Assembly (NCBI GenBank): GCA_046352935.1
Contig: JAXMGR010000002.1
Location: 62,001-126,000 of the forward strand
DNA: 64,000 bases
Reading direction: 5' to 3'
Source of the DNA: CAYWMY01 sp046352935
GTDB taxonomy: Bacteria; Pseudomonadota; Gammaproteobacteria; Steroidobacterales; Steroidobacteraceae
The notes under the pieces are model-generated. The model did not search any database, was not told the DNA's origin, and worked only from the letters and a program-made list of their open reading frames with translations. The position numbers and the translations under genes are program-made. Below are positions 45,219-53,631 of the stretch, piece by piece; position 1 is the first letter of the stretch; every line of letters starts with the position of its first letter.

Positions 45219-45550
45219 TCCCCTCGTCCGGCTGAACAGGCGGGCTGCCGAAGCCGCGAGCCGGTTGGGCTGGAGGAGCCCGGCGGAGGCGCCCAGCCGC
45301 TGCGTCCGGGCCGTCGCCTGCCGCATTTCTTGCCGGAGTCTTCGCGGGTCCTTCAGGTCCTTCACGACGCGTTCTCACAGAGTGTTCCCCGGGGCTCCGC
45401 TCTGCCACGTCATCGCCGGCCGCTCCACGATGGTCCGGACGCCTTCCCGAACACTTCACGATAGCTTCACGCCGGCTTCACGCATGCGCGCGCCCGGCGC
45501 GCGACAACCCCTCCCGCAACCTCTGTTACTCACCTCGGGAGGACTGTGCC
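45219..45550. other. Intergenic region upstream of the delta-60/Calx-beta protein gene
   Basis: 332 bases without a gene. Apart from the phased heptamers listed at 45443-45482, it holds CTTCAGG at 45351 and CTTCACG at 45360, nine bases apart. No hairpin with a T-run was noticed after the beta-barrel gene. Confidence 0.6.
45443..45482 (+). promoter_or_regulatory. Four heptamers at exact 11-base spacing (OmpR/PhoB-type box)
   Basis: CTTCCCG at 45443, then CTTCACG at 45454, 45465 and 45476, each separated by four bases. Seven-base units on an 11-base period are how OmpR/PhoB-type winged-helix proteins bind head to tail on one DNA face. The array ends 68 bases before the start of the surface-protein gene. 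Confidence 0.65.
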
Positions 45551-47407
45551 ATGTTCAGAAGCTTCCGAAAATTCATCGTGATCGAGGCCTTGAGCCTCAT
45601 CGCCGGCGCTGGTGCGGCCTGCGCCGCGCCGGGCGACATCGATTCGTCCTTCGGCAGTGGCGGCGTGGTGAAATTCACCGGCGATCTCGTGCCCATGCCG
45701 GATGGCCGGATCGCGGCGGTGGGGGCCGACGAGACCGGCCTCGAGATCCGCATGCTGACGGTTGACGGCGAGATACTCCCGTCATGGGGCACGGACGGCG
45801 TCGCCCGGGTTGCGCTCGCCGACACCCATGAGTGGTTCAACACGACGCCGGTGGCCGTGGGCGCCGATGGCTCCCTGGTCCTGTACGGCGGCATCCGCAA
45901 TTTCGGCAGCGAGTCGAAGACGGTACCGGCTGTGCTGAAGCTGGATGCCTCCGGGCAGCCGGACGCCGCATTCGGTCCGGATGGCAGGGGCATTGTCGTG
46001 ATCGAAAACCCGCCGGATTCGGTCACGACCATATCCGGAGTCGCCCTGCAGCCGGACGGGTCGGTGCTGGTCGGCGGCACCGACGTCGGCGAGTACTGGT
46101 GCGGCAATGCAGGCGCCGTGCTGCGCCTGTCACCCAATGGAAGCCCGGACGCCGGTTTCGGCAAGAACGGCTGGGTCGAAATCGCGGACACCGGGGAAAC
46201 CTGCTTCGTGGGGCTCGCGGGCATCCGCGGCGATGGATCGATGGTGGTGACGAACGGCAGCAACCGGTTCTGGTCGTTGCGGAGTGACGGCACGCCGGAT
46301 ACCGGCTTCGGCACGGACGGCCGTCTGTCGGATCCCCTGCCGGACATCACCGGCTACGTGCTGCTGCCAGATGGCGGACTGCTGCTGGTCGGCGGGGTCG
46401 ACGACCAGAGTCATACCCGCCTTGCACGCTTCGATGCCGCGGGCCAGCCGGTCGCCGGCTTCGGCAACGGCGGCGTTCTCGCCATCGACTTCGGCGACCT
46501 GGCATTCGGCAACAGCGACATCGGCGAGGCGCCTTCCCCGCTGATCCTCGGACCCGACGGTCAGTCGGCACTGCTGAAGGTCATCATGTATCCGAGGCAC
46601 GGCGGGTCCGCCGATTTCTGCACGGCGGTGACCCTGCTGCGCCTCGACGGCACGCTGGATCCTTCCTTCGGCCAGGGTGGCCTGAGCTGCCTGAGGGGAA
46701 TCTGGCCGATCGGACTGAGCCTCGCCGTGCAGAGCGACGGCCGGCCGCTGCTCACGGCGTCCGGCAGCGGGACCATTCGATTGCTGCGTGACGACCGGCC
46801 GAGCCCGGGGCTGATCGGCGTGAGCCCGGACACGGTGTACGTGCGTGAGGACGCCGGCAAGGTCACGGTCACCGTCTCGCGCTCGGCCGGCAAGGACGGC
46901 GCGGTCAGCATCGACTACCGGACGTTCGCCAGCACGGATTACCGCACGACCGCCAACACGGCGACCGAGGGCAGCGACTTCACCGCGGCCTCCGGGCGAC
47001 TCGAGTGGGCGGACGGTGAGGACGGCGATCGCAGCATCACCTTGACGATCATCGACGACGCTGAACACGAGCCGCCGAAGCCGGTCAACGGGGGTGACGA
47101 GGCGTTCGACGTCGAGCTGTCGGTCGCGGGCGGCGATGCCCTGCTGCTCGCCACGATGCCCGCCCGGGTCGCCCGGGTCGTGATCCAGGACAACGATCCG
47201 GCCCCGCCGGCGCCCGCGGCACAGCGCGCAGCGTCGGGTGGCGGGGGCTCGACCTCCTGGCTCGTGCTGATTGCGCTGCTCGCACTGCTCTTGCCGCGAG
47301 CGGCATCGAGCGCGCGGCCGTTCCTGGGACATGCACCTGTACGTGATCGAGCGCGAGGACTGGCTCGTTCAGCAGACCTGAATGCCCGGCCGGATGCCGC
47401 GGGCTGA
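45551..47407 (+). CDS. Secreted delta-60/beta-propeller and Calx-beta repeat protein with GlyGly-CTERM-like tail
   Basis: 618 residues. Signal peptide (about 1-26), then repeated delta-60 units of the type D-x-x-F-G-x-x-G (IDSSFGSGGVV, DAGFGKNGWVE, DTGFGTDGRL) to about residue 400, then a Calx-beta domain (about 425-550: VYVREDAGKVTVTVSRSAG). Near the C-terminus GGGGSTSWLVLIALLALLL followed by Pro-Arg resembles the GlyGly-CTERM sorting signal cut by rhombosortase. The 31 residues after it are read from the 90-base repeat in a different frame from the GNAT, so the original stop has been lost. RBS GGGAGG. Confidence 0.8.
   Translation: MFRSFRKFIVIEALSLIAGAGAACAAPGDIDSSFGSGGVVKFTGDLVPMPDGRIAAVGADETGLEIRMLTVDGEILPSWGTDGVARVALADTHEWFNTTPVAVGADGSLVLYGGIRNFGSESKTVPAVLKLDASGQPDAAFGPDGRGIVVIENPPDSVTTISGVALQPDGSVLVGGTDVGEYWCGNAGAVLRLSPNGSPDAGFGKNGWVEIADTGETCFVGLAGIRGDGSMVVTNGSNRFWSLRSDGTPDTGFGTDGRLSDPLPDITGYVLLPDGGLLLVGGVDDQSHTRLARFDAAGQPVAGFGNGGVLAIDFGDLAFGNSDIGEAPSPLILGPDGQSALLKVIMYPRHGGSADFCTAVTLLRLDGTLDPSFGQGGLSCLRGIWPIGLSLAVQSDGRPLLTASGSGTIRLLRDDRPSPGLIGVSPDTVYVREDAGKVTVTVSRSAGKDGAVSIDYRTFASTDYRTTANTATEGSDFTAASGRLEWADGEDGDRSITLTIIDDAEHEPPKPVNGGDEAFDVELSVAGGDALLLATMPARVARVVIQDNDPAPPAPAAQRAASGGGGSTSWLVLIALLALLLPRAASSARPFLGHAPVRDRARGLARSADLNARPDAAG
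47311..47400. repeat. 90-base direct repeat, copy B (end of the surface-protein gene)
   Basis: Counterpart of 40751-40840 with two mismatches. Here it is not in a GNAT gene: it supplies the last codons of the upstream surface-protein frame and 20 bases matching the sequence after the GNAT stop. Confidence 0.95.
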
Positions 47408-47414
47408 GTCTGCC

Positions 47415-47506
47415 CAGGTCGCGCGGGCGCGCAGGCGGGTCGGCGAGTCGAGCGTCAATCTTCCCGCGAGACGAGCCGAGCCCGCCGTTGCAACCCGCGC
47501 GACCTG
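47415..47506. repeat. Long inverted repeat able to form a ~24-bp stem
   Basis: Outer arms CAGGTCGCGCGGG (47415-47427) and its exact complement CCCGCGCGACCTG (47494-47506). Inside, GGCGGG/TCGGC (47434-47444) pairs with GCCGA/CCCGCC (47475-47486) with one bulged base. It lies between two convergent genes, so a two-way terminator is one explanation; no T-run is seen. Confidence 0.8.
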
Positions 47507-47525
47507 AGCCACGCCCGCCGTCACC

Positions 47526-47690
47526 TCAGGCCTCCGGCCGCTTCGGCCAGTCGTCTTCCTCGTCCTCGAAACCGGAACCGGGCTTGCGCGTGATCTTCGG
47601 AATCTTCGGGTTGCGCAGATTACGCCAGATCAGCAGGTGTCCGACGAGATACAGCGCCGCGAGCCCGATGATGATGAAGAACGCCTTCAC
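47526..47690 (-). CDS. Small single-pass membrane protein
   Basis: 54 residues, one N-terminal helix (KAFFIIIGLAALYLVGHLLIW) then a basic stretch (NPKIPKITRKPGSG) and an acidic end (FEDEEDDWPKRPEA). GTG start at 47690 overlaps the tesB stop by four bases (GTGA), which supports real translation. Function unknown. Confidence 0.7.
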   Translation of the reverse strand: MKAFFIIIGLAALYLVGHLLIWRNLRNPKIPKITRKPGSGFEDEEDDWPKRPEA

Positions 47691-48541
47691 GTGCGCCGCG
47701 GCCGCATGAGCCCTTCCTGCGCGGCGCTCGCGACGAGACAGCCGTCGCGCGTGAAGATCGAGGCACGGCAGAAGCCGCGCGCGCCGCAGGCGCTCGGGCT
47801 CTCGATGTCGTACAGCAGCCAGTCGTTCACGCGCATCGGCCGGTGGAACCACAGCGCATGGTCGATGCTCGCCATGGTCAGGTCGATGTGCGTGCGGCCG
47901 TGCGGCATGGTCGCGACGTCGAGCAGGTTGTAGTCGGAGACGTAGGTCAGGAGCGCACGGTGCAGCGCGTCGTCGTCCGGCAGTTCACCGTCGAGCCGGA
48001 ACCAGATGCGGCGCCGCGCCAGCTTCGCCTCGAAGACGTGCGGGTCGCGCAGCTCGACGGGTCGGAAGCGCCAGGGCCGCACACGCTCGAGGAAGAACGC
48101 GAGCTGCGGCGAGAGTTCGGGAACCACGCGCCGCACGTAGGCTTCCTGGTCCTCGAGCGTCTCGGGCGCGGGGACGTCGGGCATCGCGAGCTGGTGCTCG
48201 TAGCCCGGCTGCGGTTCCTGGAAGGACGCCGACATCGTCAGGATCTGCTCGCCGTGCTGGATCGCGGAGACGCGGCGGCTCGAGAAGCTGCCACCGTCAC
48301 GGCTGCGCTCGACCTGGTAGACGATGGGCGCATTGAAGTCGCCGCGCCTCAGGAAATACGCGTGCAGCGAATGCGCCACGCGGCCCTCGACGGTGCGCAT
48401 CGCGGCGACCAGCGCCTGCGCGAGCACCTGGCCGCCGAACACCTGCGGCGAGCCGATGCTGCGGCTCTCGCCGCGGAACAGGTTGACCTCGAGCGGCTCG
48501 AGTTCGTGCAGTTTCAGCAGTTCGCGCAGTTCGTTGCTCAT
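47687..48541 (-). CDS. tesB: Acyl-CoA thioesterase II (TesB)
   Basis: 284 residues, double hotdog fold: VFGGQVLAQALVAA, SLHAYFLRRGD, SFSSRRVSAIQ, then the second hotdog with YVSDYNLLD (catalytic Asp), SIDHALWFHRP and SAAQEGLMR (catalytic Gln). Hydrolyses medium/long acyl-CoA. This is the complete copy of which 40838-41224 is a fragment. 25 bases after the reductase gene. Confidence 0.93.
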   Translation of the reverse strand: MSNELRELLKLHELEPLEVNLFRGESRSIGSPQVFGGQVLAQALVAAMRTVEGRVAHSLHAYFLRRGDFNAPIVYQVERSRDGGSFSSRRVSAIQHGEQILTMSASFQEPQPGYEHQLAMPDVPAPETLEDQEAYVRRVVPELSPQLAFFLERVRPWRFRPVELRDPHVFEAKLARRRIWFRLDGELPDDDALHRALLTYVSDYNLLDVATMPHGRTHIDLTMASIDHALWFHRPMRVNDWLLYDIESPSACGARGFCRASIFTRDGCLVASAAQEGLMRPRRT

Positions 48542-48566
48542 GGCCGTGCCGCGAACCGCGCGGACC

Positions 48567-49640
48567 TCAGTCGTCCGTCCCGGTGACGCCGAGACGCTGC
48601 TGCATCACGGGGCTCGTCGTCGTGTACTGCAGGAACTGCTTCTTCTGCGGATAGACGTGGGCCTGCACGCCGAACGCAGCGAGCGCGGCCTCGTGGAAAC
48701 CCGACAGGATCAGCTTCTTCTTGCCGGGGTAGTGGTTGATGTCGCCGATCGCGAACACGCCGGGCACGCTCGTCTGGAACTTCTCGGTGTCGACCTTGAG
48801 CGCCTTCTTGTCGAACTCGAGGCCCCACTCGGCGACCGGCCCGAGCTTCGGGTGCAGGCCGAAGAACGCCATGATCTGGTTGCAGTCGACCCCGGCGACC
48901 GGCTTGCCGTCCTTCGTCTGGATCGTCGCGCCCGCGATGCGGCCGTCGACGACCCTGAGCGCGCCGACCACGCCTTCGTGGAACCGGACGCGGCCCGCGG
49001 CCACGAGCTCCTTCATGCGCTCGACACTCGCGGGAGCCGCACGGAACTCGGCGCGGCGGTGGACGAGCGTCACGGAACGCGCCTTGCCGGCGAACTCGAT
49101 CACCCAGTCGAGCGCGCTGTCGCCACCGCCCAGGATCAGCAGGTCCTGGCCGTGGTACTGCTCGGCCTTCTGCACCTTGTAGTGGAGCTGGCGGCCCTCG
49201 AAGGCCTCGGCGCCCGGCACGATGAGCCGCCGCGGCTGGAACGAGCCGAGACCGGCCGCGACGATGACCGCGCCCGCGTCGAACTCCTTGCCCGCCGAGG
49301 TCCTGAGGAGGAAGCGCCCGCTCGCCTGCTTGCGCAGTTCCAGCACTTCCTCGCCGTAGTGGCAGCCCGCGTTGAAGGGCTTGATCTGCTGCAGCAGCCG
49401 ATCGACCAGTTCCTGCGCACTGCAGACGGGCAATGCAGGAATGTCGTAGATGGGTTTGTCGGGATACAGCTCGGTGCACTGCCCGCCGGGGTGCTGCAAA
49501 GTGTCCACGATGTGGCAGCGCATGCCGAGGAGCCCCAGCTCGAATACGGCGAAGAGCCCCGCGGGGCCCGCACCGACGACCACGCATTCCGTCTGGATCG
49601 GGCCGCCGGCCCCGGTCACGTCGTTCACTCGCATCTCCAT
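48567..49640 (-). CDS. Thioredoxin-reductase-like ferredoxin/flavodoxin--NADP+ reductase
   Basis: 357 residues with FAD motif VVVGAGPAGLFAVFELG, QHPGGQCTELYPDKPIYD, NADP motif ILGGGDSALDWVIEFA, and GVFAIGDINHYPGK. There is no C-x2-C redox pair, which separates this FNR subtype from thioredoxin reductase. Transfers electrons between NADPH and ferredoxin. ATG 49640 or 49634. Confidence 0.9.
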   Translation of the reverse strand: MEMRVNDVTGAGGPIQTECVVVGAGPAGLFAVFELGLLGMRCHIVDTLQHPGGQCTELYPDKPIYDIPALPVCSAQELVDRLLQQIKPFNAGCHYGEEVLELRKQASGRFLLRTSAGKEFDAGAVIVAAGLGSFQPRRLIVPGAEAFEGRQLHYKVQKAEQYHGQDLLILGGGDSALDWVIEFAGKARSVTLVHRRAEFRAAPASVERMKELVAAGRVRFHEGVVGALRVVDGRIAGATIQTKDGKPVAGVDCNQIMAFFGLHPKLGPVAEWGLEFDKKALKVDTEKFQTSVPGVFAIGDINHYPGKKKLILSGFHEAALAAFGVQAHVYPQKKQFLQYTTTSPVMQQRLGVTGTDD

Positions 49641-49791
49641 CTGCGCGGACGCCGCTGCGCCGCGAAAGCGCCCATTCTAAGGCCTGCGGGAGCACCTTTC
49701 CTACGTGCCGCGGCCCGTATACTCGGCCCATCGTGGAAGGCCACGGCCCGCCGCGGTCGCACCGCGGTTCCCCCGGATTGACAACGCGCAC

Positions 49792-51216
49792 ATGACCCAC
49801 CCCGCCCCTGCCGCGGACCGACTCCCCGCGCGCCGCCTCGATGCGATGGGCCACCCGCAGGTCGACCGCGGCGCCGTGCTGCGGCTCGCGCTGCCGCTCA
49901 TGCTGAACAGCGTCATCCAGGCCCTGCTCAGCCTCACCGACACCTGGTTCGTCGGACACATCTCGACCGAGGCGCTGGCCGCGATCGCCTCGGTGTACTT
50001 CCTGCTGATGCTGATCATCTTCTTCCTGTCCGGCGTGACGCTGTGCGTGCAGACACTCGTGGCCCAGGCCTTCGGCGCCGGGCGCTACCGGCGCGCGGGC
50101 GAGGCCCTCTGGAGCGGCCTGTGGTCCGCGCTCCTGGTGGCGCCCGCGTTCCTGCTGCTCGCCTCGCTGGGCCGGCCCGTCCTCGGCCTGTTCGCGCTCG
50201 ACCCGGCGATCGAGGACTACGCGGTGGCCTTCTGGCAGCCGCGGCTCTGGGGCGGCCCGTTCGCGGCGGCGCTGATGGGGCTCATGGGCTTCTTCAACGG
50301 CATCGGCCGCACGCGCACGACGCTCGCGATCACGGCGGCCGTCGTGGTCGTCAACGCGGCCCTGAACGGACTGTTCATCTTCCACCTCGGCCTCGGCATA
50401 GCGGGCTCGGCGTGGGCGACGACCTGCGCGCAGGTCGTGGGTGTCGTCGTGGCGCTGCGCCTGTTCCTGCGTCACGAGCCCCGGCGCTACCGGCCGCTCG
50501 CCACCTGGCGACCGCGCGCGACGCGGCTCCTGCGCCAGTTCACGCTCGGGCTGCCGATGGCGGCGGGCGGCGCGGCGGACATGGCTTCCGCGGCGCTCTT
50601 CCAGATCATGCAGGTGCGCATGAGCGCCGCGGACGGCGCGGCGACACAGATCGTCATGATGCTGACCTCGCTGGTCTACATGCCGGGCATCGGCTTCGCG
50701 CTCGCGGGCACGACGCTGGTCGGCCAGGCCATCGGCGCGGGAGACCGGAACTGGGCCGCGCGCCTCGGCGACACGGTCATCCTGATGGTGGCGACGATGA
50801 TGGGCGCCATCGGCGTCGCAATCGCGCTCGCGGGCCCGTGGCTGGTGCCGCTGTTCGTCGGCAGCACAGACCCGCAGGCCGGCGCCGTCCTGCCGCTCGC
50901 GATCACGCTGCTGTGGATCGCGGCCGTCTATCAGTTCTTCGATGGACTCAATTTCGGGAGCGCGCTGTGCCTGCGCGGCGCGGGTGACGCCACGGTGCCG
51001 GCCGTCCTCGTGCTGGGCCTGGGCGCCTGCCTGTTCGTGCCGCTCACCCACCTGCTCACCTTTCCGGCGGGCGGTGGTTACGTGCCGAGCCTGCCGGGCG
51101 CCGGGCTCGGTGCGATCGGCGGCTGGTCGGCGCTCGTCGTCTACGTGCTGCTGCTGGGGACGCTGCTGTTCCGGCGCTGGCGACACGGTGCGTGGCGGCG
51201 GATCCGGCTGGACTAG
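49792..51216 (+). CDS. MATE-family multidrug/metabolite exporter
   Basis: 474 residues, about 12 helices in two similar halves (LALPLMLNSVIQALLSLTDT at the first half, FTLGLPMAAGGAADMASAAL at the second). Na+- or H+-coupled efflux. ATG 49792 chosen as the first start after a 150-base upstream gap divergent from the reductase gene. Substrate unknown. Confidence 0.88.
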   Translation: MTHPAPAADRLPARRLDAMGHPQVDRGAVLRLALPLMLNSVIQALLSLTDTWFVGHISTEALAAIASVYFLLMLIIFFLSGVTLCVQTLVAQAFGAGRYRRAGEALWSGLWSALLVAPAFLLLASLGRPVLGLFALDPAIEDYAVAFWQPRLWGGPFAAALMGLMGFFNGIGRTRTTLAITAAVVVVNAALNGLFIFHLGLGIAGSAWATTCAQVVGVVVALRLFLRHEPRRYRPLATWRPRATRLLRQFTLGLPMAAGGAADMASAALFQIMQVRMSAADGAATQIVMMLTSLVYMPGIGFALAGTTLVGQAIGAGDRNWAARLGDTVILMVATMMGAIGVAIALAGPWLVPLFVGSTDPQAGAVLPLAITLLWIAAVYQFFDGLNFGSALCLRGAGDATVPAVLVLGLGACLFVPLTHLLTFPAGGGYVPSLPGAGLGAIGGWSALVVYVLLLGTLLFRRWRHGAWRRIRLD

Positions 51217-51272
51217 CGTCGCCGTCCACAGATATCTTGGGAATGACCCCCGATCTCTCGCCGGGCGCCCCA

Positions 51273-52286
51273 ATGAAGCGAATCGCATGTTTCGGTGAAA
51301 TGCTGCTGCGCGTCGGTCCGCGGGACGCCGAGCCTCTGCTGCGCACACCCGCGCTCGAGGGCTATTCAGGGGGTGCCGAGGCAAACGTGGCGGTGTCTCT
51401 GGCCTGCCTTGGGCAGCGTTCATCGATGATCACGGTCGTACCCGACAACGCGCTCGGCGACGCCTGTATCGGCGAGTTGCGCCGCCATGGGGTGGAAACA
51501 GGTGCCGTACGGCGATCCGCCGACCGTCTCGGTCTCTACCTGCTGGTCCCCGGCGGCCCGCTGCGCCCGGCGCAGGTCATCTACGATCGTGCGCACTCGG
51601 GCTTCGCGCTCATACCGGCGTCGTCCTACGACTGGCGCTCACTGCTCGGCGGTGCGGACTGGCTGCACGTGAGCGGCATCACGGCCGCCCTCGGCGAGGC
51701 GCCACTGGTAGCACTGCGCGAAGCCATCGCAACGGCCGCACGGCTGGGCGTGAGGATCTCCTTCGACTGCAACTTCCGTGCGAGTCTGTGGCATGGCCGC
51801 GAGGCGGATGCGGCTCTCGTGCTGGCCGATCTCGCCCGGCACGCGGATCTCCTGTTCGCCGGCGTGCGCGACGTGGCCGTCCTCTTTGGAAAAGACTACG
51901 GTGCCCATCCGGCATCCGAGGGCTTTGCACTCGCCGCCGGGACCGTCCTCGCCGCGTGCCCCCGGCTGCAGTGGCTGGCTACCACGCATCGCGAGGTCCG
52001 CGGCTTCGATGAGCACGTGCTGACGGGCATGCTCGCGGATCGTGCCGGCATTTCGTGCAGCACGACCTACGTGATTCGTCCGGTCATCGATCGCATCGGC
52101 AGCGGCGACGCCTACGCGGCCGGACTGCTGCACAGTCTGTGCGAGGGTGCGGACCGTGCAGCCGCGGTGCAGTTCGCGGCGGCCGCGGCGGCGCTGAAGC
52201 ACGGCGTCCGTGGCGACTTCAATCCGAGCACAGCCGCGGACGTGCGTCGTCTGATCGAGAACGGCGGCCTCGACCTGCGGCGCTGA
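51273..52286 (+). CDS. kdgK: 2-keto-3-deoxygluconate kinase (PfkB family)
   Basis: 337 residues: MKRIACFGEMLLRVGP, the substrate Gly-Gly GYSGGAEANVAVSLACLG, and catalytic GSGDAYAAGLLH. Phosphorylates KDG to KDPG. Family and site features fit KdgK better than ribokinase or fructokinase, and the KDPG aldolase gene (56711) and mannonate dehydratase gene (62851) lie in the same region. An upstream in-frame ATG at 51243 is possible. Confidence 0.82.
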   Translation: MKRIACFGEMLLRVGPRDAEPLLRTPALEGYSGGAEANVAVSLACLGQRSSMITVVPDNALGDACIGELRRHGVETGAVRRSADRLGLYLLVPGGPLRPAQVIYDRAHSGFALIPASSYDWRSLLGGADWLHVSGITAALGEAPLVALREAIATAARLGVRISFDCNFRASLWHGREADAALVLADLARHADLLFAGVRDVAVLFGKDYGAHPASEGFALAAGTVLAACPRLQWLATTHREVRGFDEHVLTGMLADRAGISCSTTYVIRPVIDRIGSGDAYAAGLLHSLCEGADRAAAVQFAAAAAALKHGVRGDFNPSTAADVRRLIENGGLDLRR

Positions 52287-52320
52287 CGACCAGCGTGCCG
52301 CGCGGCGGGTGGGACGCCGC

Positions 52321-53448
52321 TCAGCTCAGCAGCCGATAGATCGCTACGCCGATGAAGTTCGCGATCACATAGCCCAGGATGCCGACGGAGATCGCCGGCG
52401 TGATCAGCGAGCGCCAGCCTTTCGCGCTCGCGATGCCGGCGCCGGCCGCCGGACCGACGATCGCCGCCGCTGATCCGATGACGACTTCGGCCAAGTCCCA
52501 GCGGAACACGCGGGCCGCGACCAACAGGACGACGAAGTGCACGGCAATCATGAAGCCGCAGAACACGAACAGGATCGGCGCCGACCGCAGGAAACTGATC
52601 GCATCCGTGCTGGCACCGATCATCGCGAAGAACGCGTACATGCACAGCATGCCGGTCTGGAAGTCGCCCTGCAGGGCGCCGAAGAAGCGCGGCAGCGCGT
52701 TCGCCAGGGCGACCACGAGGATCGTCACCACGAACAGACGGTAGGTGCCGAGCCCGAACCGTGCGCAGACGAACTCCGCGACTGCGCAGACGGCAAGCCC
52801 GATGCCGATCGTGGCCGCCACGTGATCGAGCCGGAACACCGGCCCCCGCGTGGCGGCGTCCACGCCGGGAACCGCTGCTTCGTCGATGATGTGCGAGCCG
52901 ATATGGCGCCGGATGAACGGGATCGACGGCAGCGACACCAGCGCCAGCAGACCGAGCACGCTGACCGGCGCGCTGGCGCCCAGGGACACACTGAATTCGG
53001 TCGGCGTCATGCGCACCGCTTCAGCGATGGCGACGAAGTTGACCACGCCGCCGATGAACGCACCGGCGTAGGTCCCGGCAACCTTGGCGCCGGCGGGCCC
53101 CAGGTCGAACAGGTAGAAGCCGGCGATCGCACCCAGGCACAGGCCGGCGCTGGCCACGAGGAAGGCCGCCAGTACCCAGCCGCTCAACGAGAAGATCGCG
53201 CGCAGATTGGCCTTGAACAGCAGGCATGCCACACCGAGGGGCAACAGGTGCTGGCCGACGAAGCCGTAGACCGGCGCCTCGCTGGGGATCACGCCCGTAT
53301 TCGACAGCAGGAGCGCGCTGGCGATGACCCAAGGGACGCCGGGCACGCGGCTCGCGATCGGCTGGCGATCGATCCAGAAGCCGAGCCACGCCAGGCCGAA
53401 CACCACTGCGGCGAGCGCCGCGGACTGACTCGCGGGAATGAGCGCCAA
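52321..53448 (-). CDS. DUF819 family multi-pass membrane protein
   Basis: About 375 residues, 11-13 helices, with family segments GTYAGAFIGGVVNFVAIAEA, FFAMIGASTDA and AAIVGPAAGAGIASAKGW. Unknown function; probably a carrier, possibly for a product or substrate of this catabolic region. TTG at 53448, directly before the first helix and six bases after AAGGGGGG, is preferred; ATG at 53535 would add 29 basic residues. Confidence 0.8.
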   Translation of the reverse strand: MALIPASQSAALAAVVFGLAWLGFWIDRQPIASRVPGVPWVIASALLLSNTGVIPSEAPVYGFVGQHLLPLGVACLLFKANLRAIFSLSGWVLAAFLVASAGLCLGAIAGFYLFDLGPAGAKVAGTYAGAFIGGVVNFVAIAEAVRMTPTEFSVSLGASAPVSVLGLLALVSLPSIPFIRRHIGSHIIDEAAVPGVDAATRGPVFRLDHVAATIGIGLAVCAVAEFVCARFGLGTYRLFVVTILVVALANALPRFFGALQGDFQTGMLCMYAFFAMIGASTDAISFLRSAPILFVFCGFMIAVHFVVLLVAARVFRWDLAEVVIGSAAAIVGPAAGAGIASAKGWRSLITPAISVGILGYVIANFIGVAIYRLLS

Positions 53449-53631
53449 GCCGTGCCCCCCTTCGGGCTGCTCGAGGCCGGATCGTAGTGCAACCCGGTGC
53501 GGCTGGCAGGCCCTCTTCGCATGAATAGAATTCATCGCCCGATAAGGAACTCTCGATTGTCGCCACGGACCGGTCGCGGTCATTCTGGGCGCCCCCCCCG
53601 GGAAGTCGGGCGGCAGGAGGGACACGCCACG

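Noticed and set aside
41225..47310. Insertion sequence or prophage as cause of the inserted block
   Set aside because: No transposase, integrase or phage gene is found between the repeats; flanking repeats are too long and imperfect to be target-site duplications.
47415..47506. Integron attC site
   Set aside because: The arms lack the RYYYAAC/GTTRRRY core and no integrase or cassette array is present.
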